Shown here: piece after piece, positions 24,567 through 34,249 of the stretch
Position numbering within the stretch: position 1 is the first letter of the stretch
How the letters are laid out: the number at the start of each line of letters is the position of its first letter
Assembly (NCBI RefSeq): GCF_006439395.2
Contig: NZ_CP083950.1
Coordinates: 930,001-994,000 of the forward strand
DNA: 64,000 nt
Origin: Mesorhizobium sp. B4-1-4
Lineage (GTDB): Bacteria; Pseudomonadota; Alphaproteobacteria; Rhizobiales; Rhizobiaceae
Direction: 5' to 3'
Program-made: the position numbers and the translations under genes
The notes under the pieces: model-generated
The model's input: the letters and a program-made list of their open reading frames with translations, nothing else
Told to the model about the DNA's origin: nothing
Database searches by the model: none

Positions 24567-26552
24567 ATGGTTGAAATCGGACATTTCGCCCTGGTCCTGG
24601 CGTTTGCGCTTTCCATGGTGCAGACGATCGTGCCGCTCTTTGGCGCGAACCTGAACAACCAGCGCCTGATGGCCGTCGGCGGCCCCGTCGCGGTGACCGG
24701 CTTTGCGCTGACGGCGCTGTCCTTCGCAGCACTTGCGAGTGCCTACGCGAACTCCGATTTCTCGGTGGCGAACGTCTGGGAAAACTCGCATTCGCTGCAG
24801 CCGCTGATCTACAAGATCACCGGAACCTGGGGCAATCATGAAGGCTCGATGCTGCTCTGGGTGCTGATCCTGACCTTCTTCGGCGCGCTTGTCGCAGCTT
24901 TCGGCTCGAATCTGCCAGCCACGCTGCGCGCCAACGTGCTTGCCGTTCAGGGCGCGATCGGTGCCGCCTTCTTCCTCTTCATCCTGGCCACGTCCAATCC
25001 TTTCATCCGGCTCAATCCAGCGCCGATCGAGGGTCGCGACCTCAACCCGGTCCTGCAGGATCTCGGCCTCGCCATCCATCCGCCGCTGCTCTATCTCGGC
25101 TATGTTGGCTTCTCGATCTGCTTTTCCTTCTCGGTCGCTGCCCTCATCGAGGGCCGCATCGACGCCTCCTGGGCGCGCTGGGTGCGGCCGTGGACGCTGG
25201 TCGCCTGGATGTTCCTGACCGGCGGCATCGCCATGGGATCATACTGGGCCTATTACGAACTCGGCTGGGGCGGCTTCTGGTTCTGGGATCCGGTCGAGAA
25301 CGCCTCTTTCATGCCGTGGCTGGCGGGCACCGCGCTTTTGCATTCGGCCATCGTCATGGAAAAGCGCTCGGCCTTGAAGATCTGGACGCTGCTGCTCGCC
25401 ATCCTCACCTTCTCACTGTCGCTGCTCGGCACGTTCCTGGTACGTTCGGGCGTGCTCACTTCAGTGCATGCCTTTGCCACCGATCCGACGCGCGGCGTCT
25501 TCATTCTGTGTATCCTGACGCTGTTCATCGGCGGCTCGCTGGCGCTGTTTGCGCTGCGTGCCTCGAGGTTGACGGCCGGCGGCCTGTTCCACCCGATCTC
25601 GCGCGAAGGCGCGCTCGTGCTCAACAATCTCTTTCTGACCACGGCGACCGCCACCGTGCTGGTCGGCACGCTCTATCCGCTGGCATTGGAGGCACTCACA
25701 GGCGACAAGATCTCGGTCGGCGCGCCGTTCTTCGATCTGACTTTCGGCCCATTGATGCTGCCGCTTCTGGTCCTCGTGCCGCTCGGGCCGCTGCTGGCCT
25801 GGAAGCGCGGCGACGTCATCGCCGCGTCGCAGCGTCTGATGGCCGCCTTCGCCCTGGCGCTGGCGGCGATGCTGGTCACCGGTCTGTTCATCGACGGGGC
25901 GTCGGTATTCGCCGCACTCGGCATCGGTCTTGCCGTCTGGCTGGTCGCCGGCGCGCTCACCGACCTTGCCGTCAAGTCGGGCGTTGGATCGGTTGCCCCG
26001 GCCGTTATGGTCAGGCGCCTCGCCGGCCTGCCGCGCTCGGTGTTCGGCACGGCATTGGCCCATTTCGGCCTCGGCCTGACTTTGCTCGGCATCGTCGCCA
26101 CGCTCTCCTTCGGTACCGAGAAGATCCTGCCGATGCGCGCCGGCGAGACCGTGGAATTGTCAGGCCATACGCTGCGTTTCGTCGGGCTTTGTCCGGCGCA
26201 GGGGCCAAACTACGGCGAGGATCGCGGCCGTTTCGAACTGATCGGCATCAGTGGCAGCGCTGTCGGCGAAATCAGTTCCGCCAAGCGTTTCTACCCGGTC
26301 CGGCAGACGACGACGACGGAGTCCGGCATCAAGACGCTCGGTCTTTCCCAGCTCTACATCTCGCTCGGCGACGAAGGCAAGGACGGTTCGGTCGTGGTGC
26401 GCCTGTGGTGGAAACCGCTGGTGACGCTGATCTGGGGCGGCGGCCTGATGATGATGGCGGGTGCGGGCATGTCGCTGATGGACAGACGCCTGCGCGTCGG
26501 CGCGCCCTCGCGGCGTCGCAAGCAGGCGGTGGCGCCGGCGGGCCTGCCGTGA
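24567..26552 (+). CDS. ccmF: Haem lyase subunit CcmF (CycK)
   Basis: A 661-residue polytopic membrane protein of the haem-handling family. The tryptophan-rich WWD motif is in ELGWGGFWFWDPVENASFMP, with the conserved histidine region TGTWGNHEGSMLLWVLILTF (cited as GTWGNHEGSMLLWVLIL) and flanking helices throughout. Near the C-terminus is a periplasmic domain (GPNYGEDRGRFELIG) and a last helix. CcmF with CcmH and CcmI attaches haem to apocytochrome c in the periplasm. It is 32 bases downstream of ccmE and overlaps ccmH by four bases (GTGA), so translation is coupled. Confidence 0.95.
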   Translation: MVEIGHFALVLAFALSMVQTIVPLFGANLNNQRLMAVGGPVAVTGFALTALSFAALASAYANSDFSVANVWENSHSLQPLIYKITGTWGNHEGSMLLWVLILTFFGALVAAFGSNLPATLRANVLAVQGAIGAAFFLFILATSNPFIRLNPAPIEGRDLNPVLQDLGLAIHPPLLYLGYVGFSICFSFSVAALIEGRIDASWARWVRPWTLVAWMFLTGGIAMGSYWAYYELGWGGFWFWDPVENASFMPWLAGTALLHSAIVMEKRSALKIWTLLLAILTFSLSLLGTFLVRSGVLTSVHAFATDPTRGVFILCILTLFIGGSLALFALRASRLTAGGLFHPISREGALVLNNLFLTTATATVLVGTLYPLALEALTGDKISVGAPFFDLTFGPLMLPLLVLVPLGPLLAWKRGDVIAASQRLMAAFALALAAMLVTGLFIDGASVFAALGIGLAVWLVAGALTDLAVKSGVGSVAPAVMVRRLAGLPRSVFGTALAHFGLGLTLLGIVATLSFGTEKILPMRAGETVELSGHTLRFVGLCPAQGPNYGEDRGRFELIGISGSAVGEISSAKRFYPVRQTTTTESGIKTLGLSQLYISLGDEGKDGSVVVRLWWKPLVTLIWGGGLMMMAGAGMSLMDRRLRVGAPSRRRKQAVAPAGLP

Positions 26553-27016
26553 AGCCCAGGCTTTCCCTGACCTCGATTGTCCTGCTGCTGGCACTGCTCT
26601 TCGCCGGTGCCGCGCACGCGGTGAAGCCCGACGAGATGCTGGCCGATCCGGCGCTCGAGGCGAGGGCCCGGGCTCTGTCGGAAGGCCTGCGCTGCATGGT
26701 CTGCCAGAACCAGTCGATCGATGAATCCGATGCAGACCTTGCCCGCGACCTGCGCATCCTGGTGCGCCAGCGCCTCGTCGCCGGCGATAGCGACCAGCAG
26801 GTGATGGATTATGTGGTCTCGCGCTACGGCGAGTTCGTGCTGCTGAAGCCGCGCTTCGACCTGCGCAACGCGCTGCTTTGGGGCACGCCTGTTCTTTTGC
26901 TCCTGGTGGGCGGCATGTTTATCGCCCTGAACGCCCGCTCGCGTCGGAAGCTGGCGACAAAATCCCTCTCGGCCGACGAACAGGCGGCGCTGGACGCGAT
27001 CCTGCGCCGCGACTGA
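26549..27016 (+). CDS. ccmH: Cytochrome c maturation protein CcmH (CycL)
   Basis: A 155-residue thiol-disulfide protein. A signal peptide (LTSIVLLLALLFAGAAHA) precedes a periplasmic helical domain with the redox pair in LRCMVCQNQSIDESDADLA (CxxC), followed by SRYGEFVLLKPRF and a C-terminal membrane helix (LLLLVGGMFIALNARSRRK). CcmH keeps the apocytochrome haem-binding cysteines reduced. Translation starts at GTG 26549 within the last codons of ccmF. Length is normal for the short alphaproteobacterial type that has no fused CcmI part. Confidence 0.93.
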   Translation: MKPRLSLTSIVLLLALLFAGAAHAVKPDEMLADPALEARARALSEGLRCMVCQNQSIDESDADLARDLRILVRQRLVAGDSDQQVMDYVVSRYGEFVLLKPRFDLRNALLWGTPVLLLLVGGMFIALNARSRRKLATKSLSADEQAALDAILRRD

Positions 27017-27162
27017 CAGGCAAGGTCGTCTGGCCGCCAGGCAGCCCGCCAACATTACCAAAGTTTCATGCGTCGGAAATGGCGTTGTAATGTGCGCCGC
27101 TCTAATTCTCCTTCTTGAGGATGCCGATCAAGGCGCGTCCCTTTGAAAGAGGATAAAGACCC

Positions 27163-28707
27163 ATGAATATTGCCCCCAATTCATATTCCCGCACCCGCAA
27201 GCGTCTTCTGGCTGCCGTCGCGTCCGTTGCGGTTGCCGGCGCGATCGGCGTTGGCGCGCTGACCAGCGGAACGAGCCCCGTTCTGGCCGACGCGGTGCGC
27301 GTCGAGGCCCCACAGGTTCCGAGCTTCGCCGATGTCGTGGAGCGCGTTTCGCCCGCCGTGGTCAGCGTCAAGGTCAAGGCGAAGGTGCAGTCGACCGCGG
27401 ACGACGGCTCCGACGGTCAGGACGGTTTCGACAATCTTCCCAACAATCCGCAACTGCGCCGCTTCTTCAAGGAGTTCCGCGGCTTTGGCGACCAGGGTGG
27501 TCAGAACGACGAAGGGCACCGCCGCTTCGGGCACCGCAACAATGACCAACCGCGTCCGGTGGCTCAGGGTTCCGGCTTCTTCATCTCCGAGGACGGCTAT
27601 CTCGTCACCAACAACCACGTCGTCGAAGAGGGCACCGCTTTCACCGTGGTGACCAATGACGGCAAGGAACTCGACGCCAAGCTGATCGGCACCGATCCGC
27701 GCACCGATCTCGCAGTGCTCAAGGTCGAAGGCGGCGGCAAGTTCACCTATGTCGACTTCGCCGACGATGCCAAGGTTCGCGTCGGCGACTGGGTCGTGGC
27801 CGTCGGCAATCCGTTCGGTCTCGGTGGCACCGTCACCGCCGGCATCGTGTCGGCGCGCGGCCGTGACATCGGCGCCGGCCCCTATGACGATTTCCTCCAG
27901 ATCGATGCCTCGGTCAATCGCGGCAATTCGGGTGGTCCGACCTTCAATCTCAACGGCCAGGTGGTCGGCATCAACACGGCTATCTTCTCGCCCTCCGGCG
28001 GCAGCGTCGGCATCGCCTTCGACATTCCCGCCTCGACCGCCAAGCAGGTCGTCGACGATCTGATGAAGAGCGGCACCGTGCAACGCGGCTGGCTTGGCGT
28101 CGAGATCCAGCCGGTCACGTCGGACATCGCCGAATCGCTCGGCCTGAAATCCAACAATGGCGCCTTGGTGTCCAGCGCTCAGGACAATGGCCCCGGCAAG
28201 AAGGCCGGCATCGCCGCTGGTGACGTCATCACCCAGGTCGACGGCAAGGACGTTGCGTCGCCGAAGGAACTGGCCCGCCTGATCGGTGCCTATTCGCCGG
28301 GCAAGTCTGTCGATGTCACGGTGTGGCGCGACGGCAAGAGCCAGACAGTCAAGGTCGATCTCGGCAAGCTGCCGGCCACCGACAAGCAAGCCTCGAACGA
28401 CCAGCAGCAGCAGCCCACCGCTCCGGCAAAGCCCGACACGCTGGCCGATCTCGGCCTGACCGTCACCAAGTCGGAAAACGGCAAGGGATTGGTGGTGACC
28501 GATGTCGATCCCAACAGCGATGCCGCTGATCGCGGCATCCAGCCGGGCGACGTCATCACCGCGGTCAACTCGACCGAAGTGAACGGTACCGAGGACGTCA
28601 GCAAGGCGATGACCGAAGCGGTGAAGTCCGGACGCAAGGCGGTGCTGATGCAGATCACCCGTGACGACAACAACCGCTTCGTCGCGCTGCCGGTCGCCAA
28701 GGGCTGA
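27163..28707 (+). CDS. degP: Periplasmic serine protease DegP/MucD family
   Basis: A 514-residue Do-family protease. Export signal at the N-terminus (RLLAAVASVAVAGAIGVG), then the trypsin-like domain with histidine in YLVTNNHVVEEG, aspartate in DPRTDLAVLKVEG, and serine in VNRGNSGGPTFNLNG. PDZ1 is around GWLGVEIQPVTSDIAESLGL and PDZ2 near GLVVTDVDPNSDAADRGIQP. An acidic, glutamine/asparagine-rich loop (DDGSDGQDGFDNLPNNPQL) replaces the usual LA loop region. It degrades or refolds misfolded envelope proteins. It is 146 bases after ccmH and upstream of a two-component pair; in other rhizobia the same order is kept. Confidence 0.95.
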   Translation: MNIAPNSYSRTRKRLLAAVASVAVAGAIGVGALTSGTSPVLADAVRVEAPQVPSFADVVERVSPAVVSVKVKAKVQSTADDGSDGQDGFDNLPNNPQLRRFFKEFRGFGDQGGQNDEGHRRFGHRNNDQPRPVAQGSGFFISEDGYLVTNNHVVEEGTAFTVVTNDGKELDAKLIGTDPRTDLAVLKVEGGGKFTYVDFADDAKVRVGDWVVAVGNPFGLGGTVTAGIVSARGRDIGAGPYDDFLQIDASVNRGNSGGPTFNLNGQVVGINTAIFSPSGGSVGIAFDIPASTAKQVVDDLMKSGTVQRGWLGVEIQPVTSDIAESLGLKSNNGALVSSAQDNGPGKKAGIAAGDVITQVDGKDVASPKELARLIGAYSPGKSVDVTVWRDGKSQTVKVDLGKLPATDKQASNDQQQQPTAPAKPDTLADLGLTVTKSENGKGLVVTDVDPNSDAADRGIQPGDVITAVNSTEVNGTEDVSKAMTEAVKSGRKAVLMQITRDDNNRFVALPVAKG

Positions 28708-29073
28708 AAACGACTTTTCCAATGCGGCGGTTTCAACACCCCCGAGCCACCGCATGGGAAAGCATGGAGCCGGGTACGTTAGTCAGTCATCGTGCTCTCC
28801 TCCAGCGGCAGCGGGCTCCCCATCGCCCGCTGCCGCGGCCATTGTCAGCTTTTCGGAAGCGTGCCGCCACGCCCGATCCGCTAGCGCGTGACTTTGGAGC
28901 AAGACGTCCGGGATTTGGCATATCGGGGACTTGGCATGTCCGGCGTAACGACGCCGGAGAACAAGGATTTCATTGCGCGCCCCTGGGTCATCTTGATCTC
29001 GATGCGCTTAGGCAAAGGCTGAATGCACATGCCGGCTACTCAACCTTCCAGCGAAATCGCGTATAACGATCCT
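28708..29073 (+). other. Gene-free stretch after degP with a strong GC hairpin
   Basis: About 365 bases with no convincing gene. A perfect 11-bp stem (28805-28815 GCGGCAGCGGG with 28826-28836 CCCGCTGCCGC, 10-base loop) lies 98 bases after the degP stop. It lacks a T-run, so it could end degP transcription weakly or stabilise its RNA. The promoter of the following regulator gene should lie in the remaining 200 bases. Confidence 0.45.
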
Positions 29074-29748
29074 ATGAAGATTCTCGTCATAGAAGATGAT
29101 CGGGAGGCTGCGGATTATCTGCAGAAAGCCTTTACCGAAGCTGGTCATACCGCGCATGTCGCGGGTGACGGCGAGACCGGCTTCGCGCTTGCCGACGCCG
29201 GCGATTATGACGTGATGGTCATCGACCGAATGATGCCGCGTCGTGACGGCCTTTCGGTCATCGCCGGGCTGCGCTCAAGGGGCAACACCACGCCGGTGCT
29301 GATCCTGTCAGCGCTGGGAGAGGTCGATGACAGGGTCACCGGCTTGCGCGCCGGCGGCGACGATTATCTGACCAAGCCCTATGCATTCTCCGAACTTCTG
29401 GCCCGCGTCGAGGTGCTGAACCGCCGCGCCAGCGCCAAGGAGGCCGAAACCGTCTACCGGGTGGGCGACCTTGAACTCGACCGGCTGTCGCATTCGGTCC
29501 GCCGGGCGGCGCGCGAGATCACGCTGCAGCCGCGCGAATTCCGCCTGCTCGAATATCTGATGCGCCATGCCGGCCAGGTGGTGACGCGCACCATGCTGCT
29601 CGAAAATGTCTGGGATTACCATTTCGATCCGCAGACCAATGTCATCGACGTTCATGTGTCGCGGCTACGGGGCAAGATTGAAAAAGGCTTCGACAAGCCC
29701 ATCCTGCATACGGTTCGCGGCGCAGGCTACATGCTGAAGGGCGGCTAG
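29074..29748 (+). CDS. OmpR-family response regulator
   Basis: A 224-residue regulator. The receiver begins MKILVIEDDREAADYLQKAF, with the phospho-aspartate in DVMVIDRMMPRRDGLS, the T/S switch in VLILSALGEVDDRV, and lysine in DDYLTKPYAFSELLARVE. The C-terminal winged helix reads LQPREFRLLEYLMRHAGQVV, TNVIDVHVSRLRGKIE and TVRGAGYMLKGG. It resembles the CusR/CopR-type branch of OmpR regulators, but no metal genes are close. The target is unknown; the position after degP suggests an envelope-stress or antimicrobial response. The ATG at 29074 starts the conserved receiver; an upstream start at 29023 adds unrelated residues. The kinase gene follows after eight bases. Confidence 0.9.
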   Translation: MKILVIEDDREAADYLQKAFTEAGHTAHVAGDGETGFALADAGDYDVMVIDRMMPRRDGLSVIAGLRSRGNTTPVLILSALGEVDDRVTGLRAGGDDYLTKPYAFSELLARVEVLNRRASAKEAETVYRVGDLELDRLSHSVRRAAREITLQPREFRLLEYLMRHAGQVVTRTMLLENVWDYHFDPQTNVIDVHVSRLRGKIEKGFDKPILHTVRGAGYMLKGG

Positions 29749-29756
29749 GCGGCAGC

Positions 29757-31238
29757 ATGGCCCTTTCCGTGCCCGCCATCATGAAGACGACGGCTGCGCG
29801 GCTTTCGGCGCTCTATCTTCTGCTGTTCGCGCTTTGCGCCGTGCTGCTCGTCTTCTACATGACCTCACTGTCGGCACGCATGCTGACGACGCAGACGCAG
29901 GAGACCATCAACGACGAAGTGCTTGGCCTCGCTCGCGCGTATCAGCGCGGTGGTCTGCCGGTACTGGTGCGCGTGGTCGAGGCACGCTCCCGACAGCCCG
30001 GCGCCAACCTCTATCTGATCGCCGACGCCAATGGCCAGATACTGACCGGCAATGTGCAGAGCCTGGAACCGGGGGTGATCGACACCGAAGGCTGGACAAC
30101 CCAGCCCTTCTCCTACAAGCGCTTCGGCGAAGGCGAGCTCGACCGCCTGCGCAGCGGAACGTCCGATCAGACGACGTCTCCTTCAACCGGCGAGAACGCG
30201 GCGCCACAGACCGAAGGCGAGAAAGGTCATAACGCCATCGCGCTGGTGCTACGGCTGCCCAATCAGATGATCATGCTGGTTGGCCGCGATCTTGGCGAAC
30301 CGGAGCGCTTTCGCGCCGTCATCCGCCGCGCGCTGACGCTGGCGCTCGGCATGATGGGCCTGGGCGGCATCTTGATCTGGTTCTTTGTCGGCCGCACCGC
30401 GCTGAAGCGCATCGACGGCGTTTCGGAGGCCAGCCGCCGCATCATGGGCGGTGATCTCTCCGGCCGGCTGCCGGTGACCGGGGCCGGCGACGAGTTCGAC
30501 AGGCTTTCGGAAAACCTCAACGCCATGCTGGCCAGGATCGCCACGCTCAACGAGGGCCTGAAGCAGGTATCCGATAATATCGCGCATGATTTGAAGACGC
30601 CGCTGACCCGGCTGCGCAACAGGGCCGAAGCAACACTTTCCAGCAAGAACAAGCCTGCCGATTATCGCCAGGCGCTGGAAGGCACCATCACCGAGTCCGA
30701 CCAACTCATAAAGACCTTCAATGCCATCCTGATGATCTCCAGGCTTGAAGCGGGATATTCCTCGGAGCACACCAACCGCGTCGATCTGGCGGCGGCGGTG
30801 CGCGATGTCGTCGAACTCTACGAACCGGTGGCGGAGGAGGCTGGCGTTTCCCTCGAAGCCGAGGTGAACGGCGCCTTTGTCGTCAACGGCAATCGCGAAC
30901 TGATCGGCCAGGCGCTGTCCAACGTCGTCGACAACGCGATCAAATATTCGGCCGATTCGACATCCAAGCCGGCGGTCCGTGTGACGCTCGAGCGCACGCA
31001 TGGCGAAATCAGGCTTTGTGTCGCCGACAACGGCCAGGGCATTCCGGATGACGCCGATCGAGCCCGGGTCACCGAACGTTTCGTGCGGCTGGAGAAGAGC
31101 CGCTCGCAGCCCGGCTCCGGCCTCGGCCTCAGCCTAGCCAAGGCGGTCATGACATTCCACTCTGGAAGGCTTGATCTTCTGTCTGGAAATCCCGGACTAT
31201 CCGTGGTCATGAGTTTCCCCGCACGGGAGGACCACTGA
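29757..31238 (+). CDS. Sensor histidine kinase, partner of the upstream regulator
   Basis: A 493-residue kinase: first membrane helix at about 14-36 (RLSALYLLLFALCAVLLVFY), a periplasmic sensor region of some 130 residues with a serine/threonine-rich stretch (SGTSDQTTSPSTGENAAPQT), second helix LALGMMGLGGILIWFFVG, HAMP domain (RIMGGDLSGRLPVTGAGDEF), HisKA with the H box in DNIAHDLKTPLTRLRNRAE, and HATPase_c with NVVDNAIKYS, CVADNGQGIPDD and GSGLGLSLAK. It phosphorylates the regulator encoded just upstream. Its stop TGA shares a base with the ATG of glnE (31238), so kinase and GlnE synthesis are coupled. Confidence 0.9.
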   Translation: MALSVPAIMKTTAARLSALYLLLFALCAVLLVFYMTSLSARMLTTQTQETINDEVLGLARAYQRGGLPVLVRVVEARSRQPGANLYLIADANGQILTGNVQSLEPGVIDTEGWTTQPFSYKRFGEGELDRLRSGTSDQTTSPSTGENAAPQTEGEKGHNAIALVLRLPNQMIMLVGRDLGEPERFRAVIRRALTLALGMMGLGGILIWFFVGRTALKRIDGVSEASRRIMGGDLSGRLPVTGAGDEFDRLSENLNAMLARIATLNEGLKQVSDNIAHDLKTPLTRLRNRAEATLSSKNKPADYRQALEGTITESDQLIKTFNAILMISRLEAGYSSEHTNRVDLAAAVRDVVELYEPVAEEAGVSLEAEVNGAFVVNGNRELIGQALSNVVDNAIKYSADSTSKPAVRVTLERTHGEIRLCVADNGQGIPDDADRARVTERFVRLEKSRSQPGSGLGLSLAKAVMTFHSGRLDLLSGNPGLSVVMSFPAREDH

Positions 31239-34198
31239 TGGCTGCGGTTGCGAAACGGACGGTCACGGACTGGCTGCTGAAGCCGGCGATTGGGCTTGCC
31301 CCTCTCGACGAAGGCCGGGCCCGACAGGAACTGGCCGAAATTGCCGCCGTGGCACGCGAAGAAGGGCTGGCGCGGCTGGCCGGGTTCCTGGGCGGCATCG
31401 GGGAGGGCCAGGCTTTCCTGGCCGCTGTCTTCGACCTCTCGCCATTCCTGCGCGATACGGCGCGACGCCGGCCGCGGATCCTGGACGGTCTGTTCGACCA
31501 GCCGATCGAGGCTCGCCTGAAAGCGATCACCACGGCGATCGATCAGGCGCCGCTGGCCGAGGCGGTTTCCGAATCCAGCCTGATGATGGCGCTGCGCCAA
31601 TGCAAGGCTGAGGCGCATTTCCTGATCGCGCTCGCCGATCTCTCAGGTGAAGCCGAAACGTCGCTGACGGTGCGGCGGCTGAGCGATCTTGCCGAAGCTT
31701 GCACCCGTGCGGCGGTGGACTTCCTGCTGCGGGACGTGCATGCCCAGGGCAAGCTCAAGCTGCCGGACCTCGGCAACCCGTCGCAGCAGTCCGGCTGGAT
31801 CCTGCTCGGCATGGGCAAGCTCGGCGCGCATGAGCTGAATTTCTCCTCCGACATCGATCTCGTCGTTTTCTTCGATCCTGAAGCGGCCGCCGTGGTCGAT
31901 CCGCTCGACGCCACGGAGCTGTTTTCGCGCCTGACGCGACGGCTGGTGCGCATTCTGCAGGACCGCACAGAGCACGGCTATGTTTTCCGCACCGATCTCA
32001 GGTTGCGTCCGGATCCAGGTTCGACGCCGCTCGCGATTCCGGTCGAGGCGGCACTGCGCTACTACGAAGCGCGCGGCCAGAACTGGGAGCGTGCGGCGAT
32101 GATCAAGGCGCGTCCGGTGGCCGGCGATCTGGCCGCGGGCGCTGCCTTTCTCAAGGAGTTGCAGCCCTACATCTGGCGCAAATACATGGACTATGCCGCG
32201 ATTGCCGACGTCCATTCGATCAAGCGCCAGATCCACGCCCACAAGGGCCATGGCGAGATCGCCGTGAAGGGTCACAACGTCAAGCTCGGCCGCGGTGGCA
32301 TCCGCGAGATCGAGTTCTTCGTCCAGACCCAGCAGCTCATTGCGGGCGGCCGGTTCCCGGAACTGCGTGGCCGTGAGACCGTGCCGATGCTCGGCCAGCT
32401 TGCCGCGCGCGGCTGGATCACCGCCGATGCGCGTGACGCGCTTGCCCGCCAGTACTGGTTCCTGCGCCGCGTCGAGCACGCCGTCCAGATGGTGGCGGAC
32501 GAGCAGACGCACACGCTGCCCGAAGACGAGGAAGGGCTGGAGCGGATCGCCCGCATGCTGGGCTTTGCCGATGCGGCCGGGATTGCCGGGGCGCTCCGAG
32601 CCTCGCTGCAGCAGGTCGAACGCCACTATGCGGCGCTGTTCGAGACCGCGCCGGAGCTTTCGGCGGGCATCGGCAATCTGGTCTTCACCGGTGATGTCGA
32701 CGATCCCGACACGCTGCGGACTTTGCACGGCCTCGGCTTCCAGCGTCCGAGCGACATCTGCCGTGTCATCCGTGGCTGGCATTTCGGGCGCTATCGCGTC
32801 ACCCAGTCGGCCGAGGCGCGTGAGCGGCTGACGGAACTGACGCCGGCCTTGCTCAAGGCCTTCGGCCAGACGCGTCGCGCGGACGAGGCATTGGTCCGCT
32901 TCGACGAGTTCCTTGCTGGCCTGCCAGCCGGTATCCAGCTGTTCTCTCTGCTGCAGTCCAATCCGGCCTTGCTCAAGCTGATGGCGACGATCATGGGTGC
33001 CGCGCCCCGGCTGGCGGCGATCATCACGCGCCGCCCTCACGTCTTCGACGGCCTCCTCGACCCCGCCCTCCTGACCGAGCTCCCCGACCGTGCCTATCTT
33101 TCGGCGCGGCTGTCCGCCTTCCTCGAAGGCGACAGGGCCTATGAGGAGGTGCTCGACCGGCTGCGCATCTTTGCCTCGGAGCAAAAGTTCCTGATCGGTG
33201 TGCGGCTACTTGCCGGCTCGATCGATCCGGCCCGGGCCGGCCGCGCCTTTTCCGATCTCGCGGATCTCACCATCGAGGCAGCACTGCGGGCGGTCATCGC
33301 CGAATTCGCGGTGCACCACGGCACGATCGCCGGCGGCGTGGTTGCGCTGCTCGGCATGGGCAAGCTCGGCAGCCGCGAATTGACCGCGGGGTCGGATGTC
33401 GACCTCATCCTGTTTTACGACCACGATGCAGATGCTGACGAATCGGACGGGGAAAGGCCGCTGGCCCCCTCACACTACTACACCCGAATGACGCAGAGGC
33501 TCATTTCCGCCGTTTCAGCGCCGACGGCCGAAGGGGTGCTCTACGAACTCGACCTGCGGCTGCGGCCGTCGGGCAACAAGGGGCCCGTGGCCACCCATAT
33601 CGATTCCTTCAAGAAATACCAGCGCCAGGAAGCCTGGACCTGGGAGCACATGGCGCTGTCGCGGGCGCGCGCCATTGCCGGCGATGTCGGCCTGTGCGCC
33701 GAGCTCGAAGCGGAAGTTGCCGCGGTGCTTGGCCAGCAGCGCGACGCGGAAAAGGTGAAGGCCGAGGCCTGGGATATGCGGGCCATGATCGAGACGGAGA
33801 AGCCGCCGCGCGACCTCTGGGACATCAAGCTGATCCCCGGAGGACTGATCGATCTCGAATTCATCGCCCAGGTGGCTGTCATCACCGGGCAGGTCGAGGC
33901 CGGACCGCGTGCGACCGGCACAGCCGAGATACTGGCCCGGTTGGCACCTCGCTTCGCCGATGCCGGGGTCAGGCAAGAACTCGGCGATGCGTACAGCCTC
34001 TATCTGGCGCTGACCCAGATGACGCGGCTGTGCCTCACTGGGGCCTTCGAGCGGGACGACGTTCCGCCGGGGCTGTCGGATCTGCTTCTGGCGGTCACCG
34101 ACCTGCCGGATTTCGGTGTGCTGGAAGCACACCTCAAAGAGACGTCGCAAAAGGTCAGAAAGGACTTTGACCTTTTGCTTCGTGCCGGACGACCGTGA
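31238..34198 (+). CDS. glnE: Bifunctional glutamine-synthetase adenylyltransferase/deadenylase
   Basis: A 986-residue GlnE, full length. Two nucleotidyltransferase domains are evident, each with the GMGKLG motif: the N-terminal deadenylase site GMGKLGAHELNFSSDIDLVV near residue 190, and the C-terminal adenylylase site GMGKLGSRELTAGSDVDLIL near residue 705. Further family motifs are YVFRTDLRLRPDPGSTPLAI, the GRGGIREIEFF segment (KLGRGGIREIEFFVQTQQLI), and the C-terminal DIKLIPGGLIDLEFIAQ. GlnE switches glutamine synthetase off or on by adding or removing AMP under PII control. No other nitrogen genes are here; the coupling to a degP-linked two-component system is conserved in several rhizobia. 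Confidence 0.96.
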   Translation: MAAVAKRTVTDWLLKPAIGLAPLDEGRARQELAEIAAVAREEGLARLAGFLGGIGEGQAFLAAVFDLSPFLRDTARRRPRILDGLFDQPIEARLKAITTAIDQAPLAEAVSESSLMMALRQCKAEAHFLIALADLSGEAETSLTVRRLSDLAEACTRAAVDFLLRDVHAQGKLKLPDLGNPSQQSGWILLGMGKLGAHELNFSSDIDLVVFFDPEAAAVVDPLDATELFSRLTRRLVRILQDRTEHGYVFRTDLRLRPDPGSTPLAIPVEAALRYYEARGQNWERAAMIKARPVAGDLAAGAAFLKELQPYIWRKYMDYAAIADVHSIKRQIHAHKGHGEIAVKGHNVKLGRGGIREIEFFVQTQQLIAGGRFPELRGRETVPMLGQLAARGWITADARDALARQYWFLRRVEHAVQMVADEQTHTLPEDEEGLERIARMLGFADAAGIAGALRASLQQVERHYAALFETAPELSAGIGNLVFTGDVDDPDTLRTLHGLGFQRPSDICRVIRGWHFGRYRVTQSAEARERLTELTPALLKAFGQTRRADEALVRFDEFLAGLPAGIQLFSLLQSNPALLKLMATIMGAAPRLAAIITRRPHVFDGLLDPALLTELPDRAYLSARLSAFLEGDRAYEEVLDRLRIFASEQKFLIGVRLLAGSIDPARAGRAFSDLADLTIEAALRAVIAEFAVHHGTIAGGVVALLGMGKLGSRELTAGSDVDLILFYDHDADADESDGERPLAPSHYYTRMTQRLISAVSAPTAEGVLYELDLRLRPSGNKGPVATHIDSFKKYQRQEAWTWEHMALSRARAIAGDVGLCAELEAEVAAVLGQQRDAEKVKAEAWDMRAMIETEKPPRDLWDIKLIPGGLIDLEFIAQVAVITGQVEAGPRATGTAEILARLAPRFADAGVRQELGDAYSLYLALTQMTRLCLTGAFERDDVPPGLSDLLLAVTDLPDFGVLEAHLKETSQKVRKDFDLLLRAGRP

Positions 34199-34249
34199 CG
34201 AGAGGTTTTCCGGGCCGCATCGGGGGTGACGATGCAACAGGAGAAGACC

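Noticed and set aside
27181..28755. A 524-residue minus-strand frame over degP
   Set aside because: Mirror frame of a GC-rich gene, no family features.
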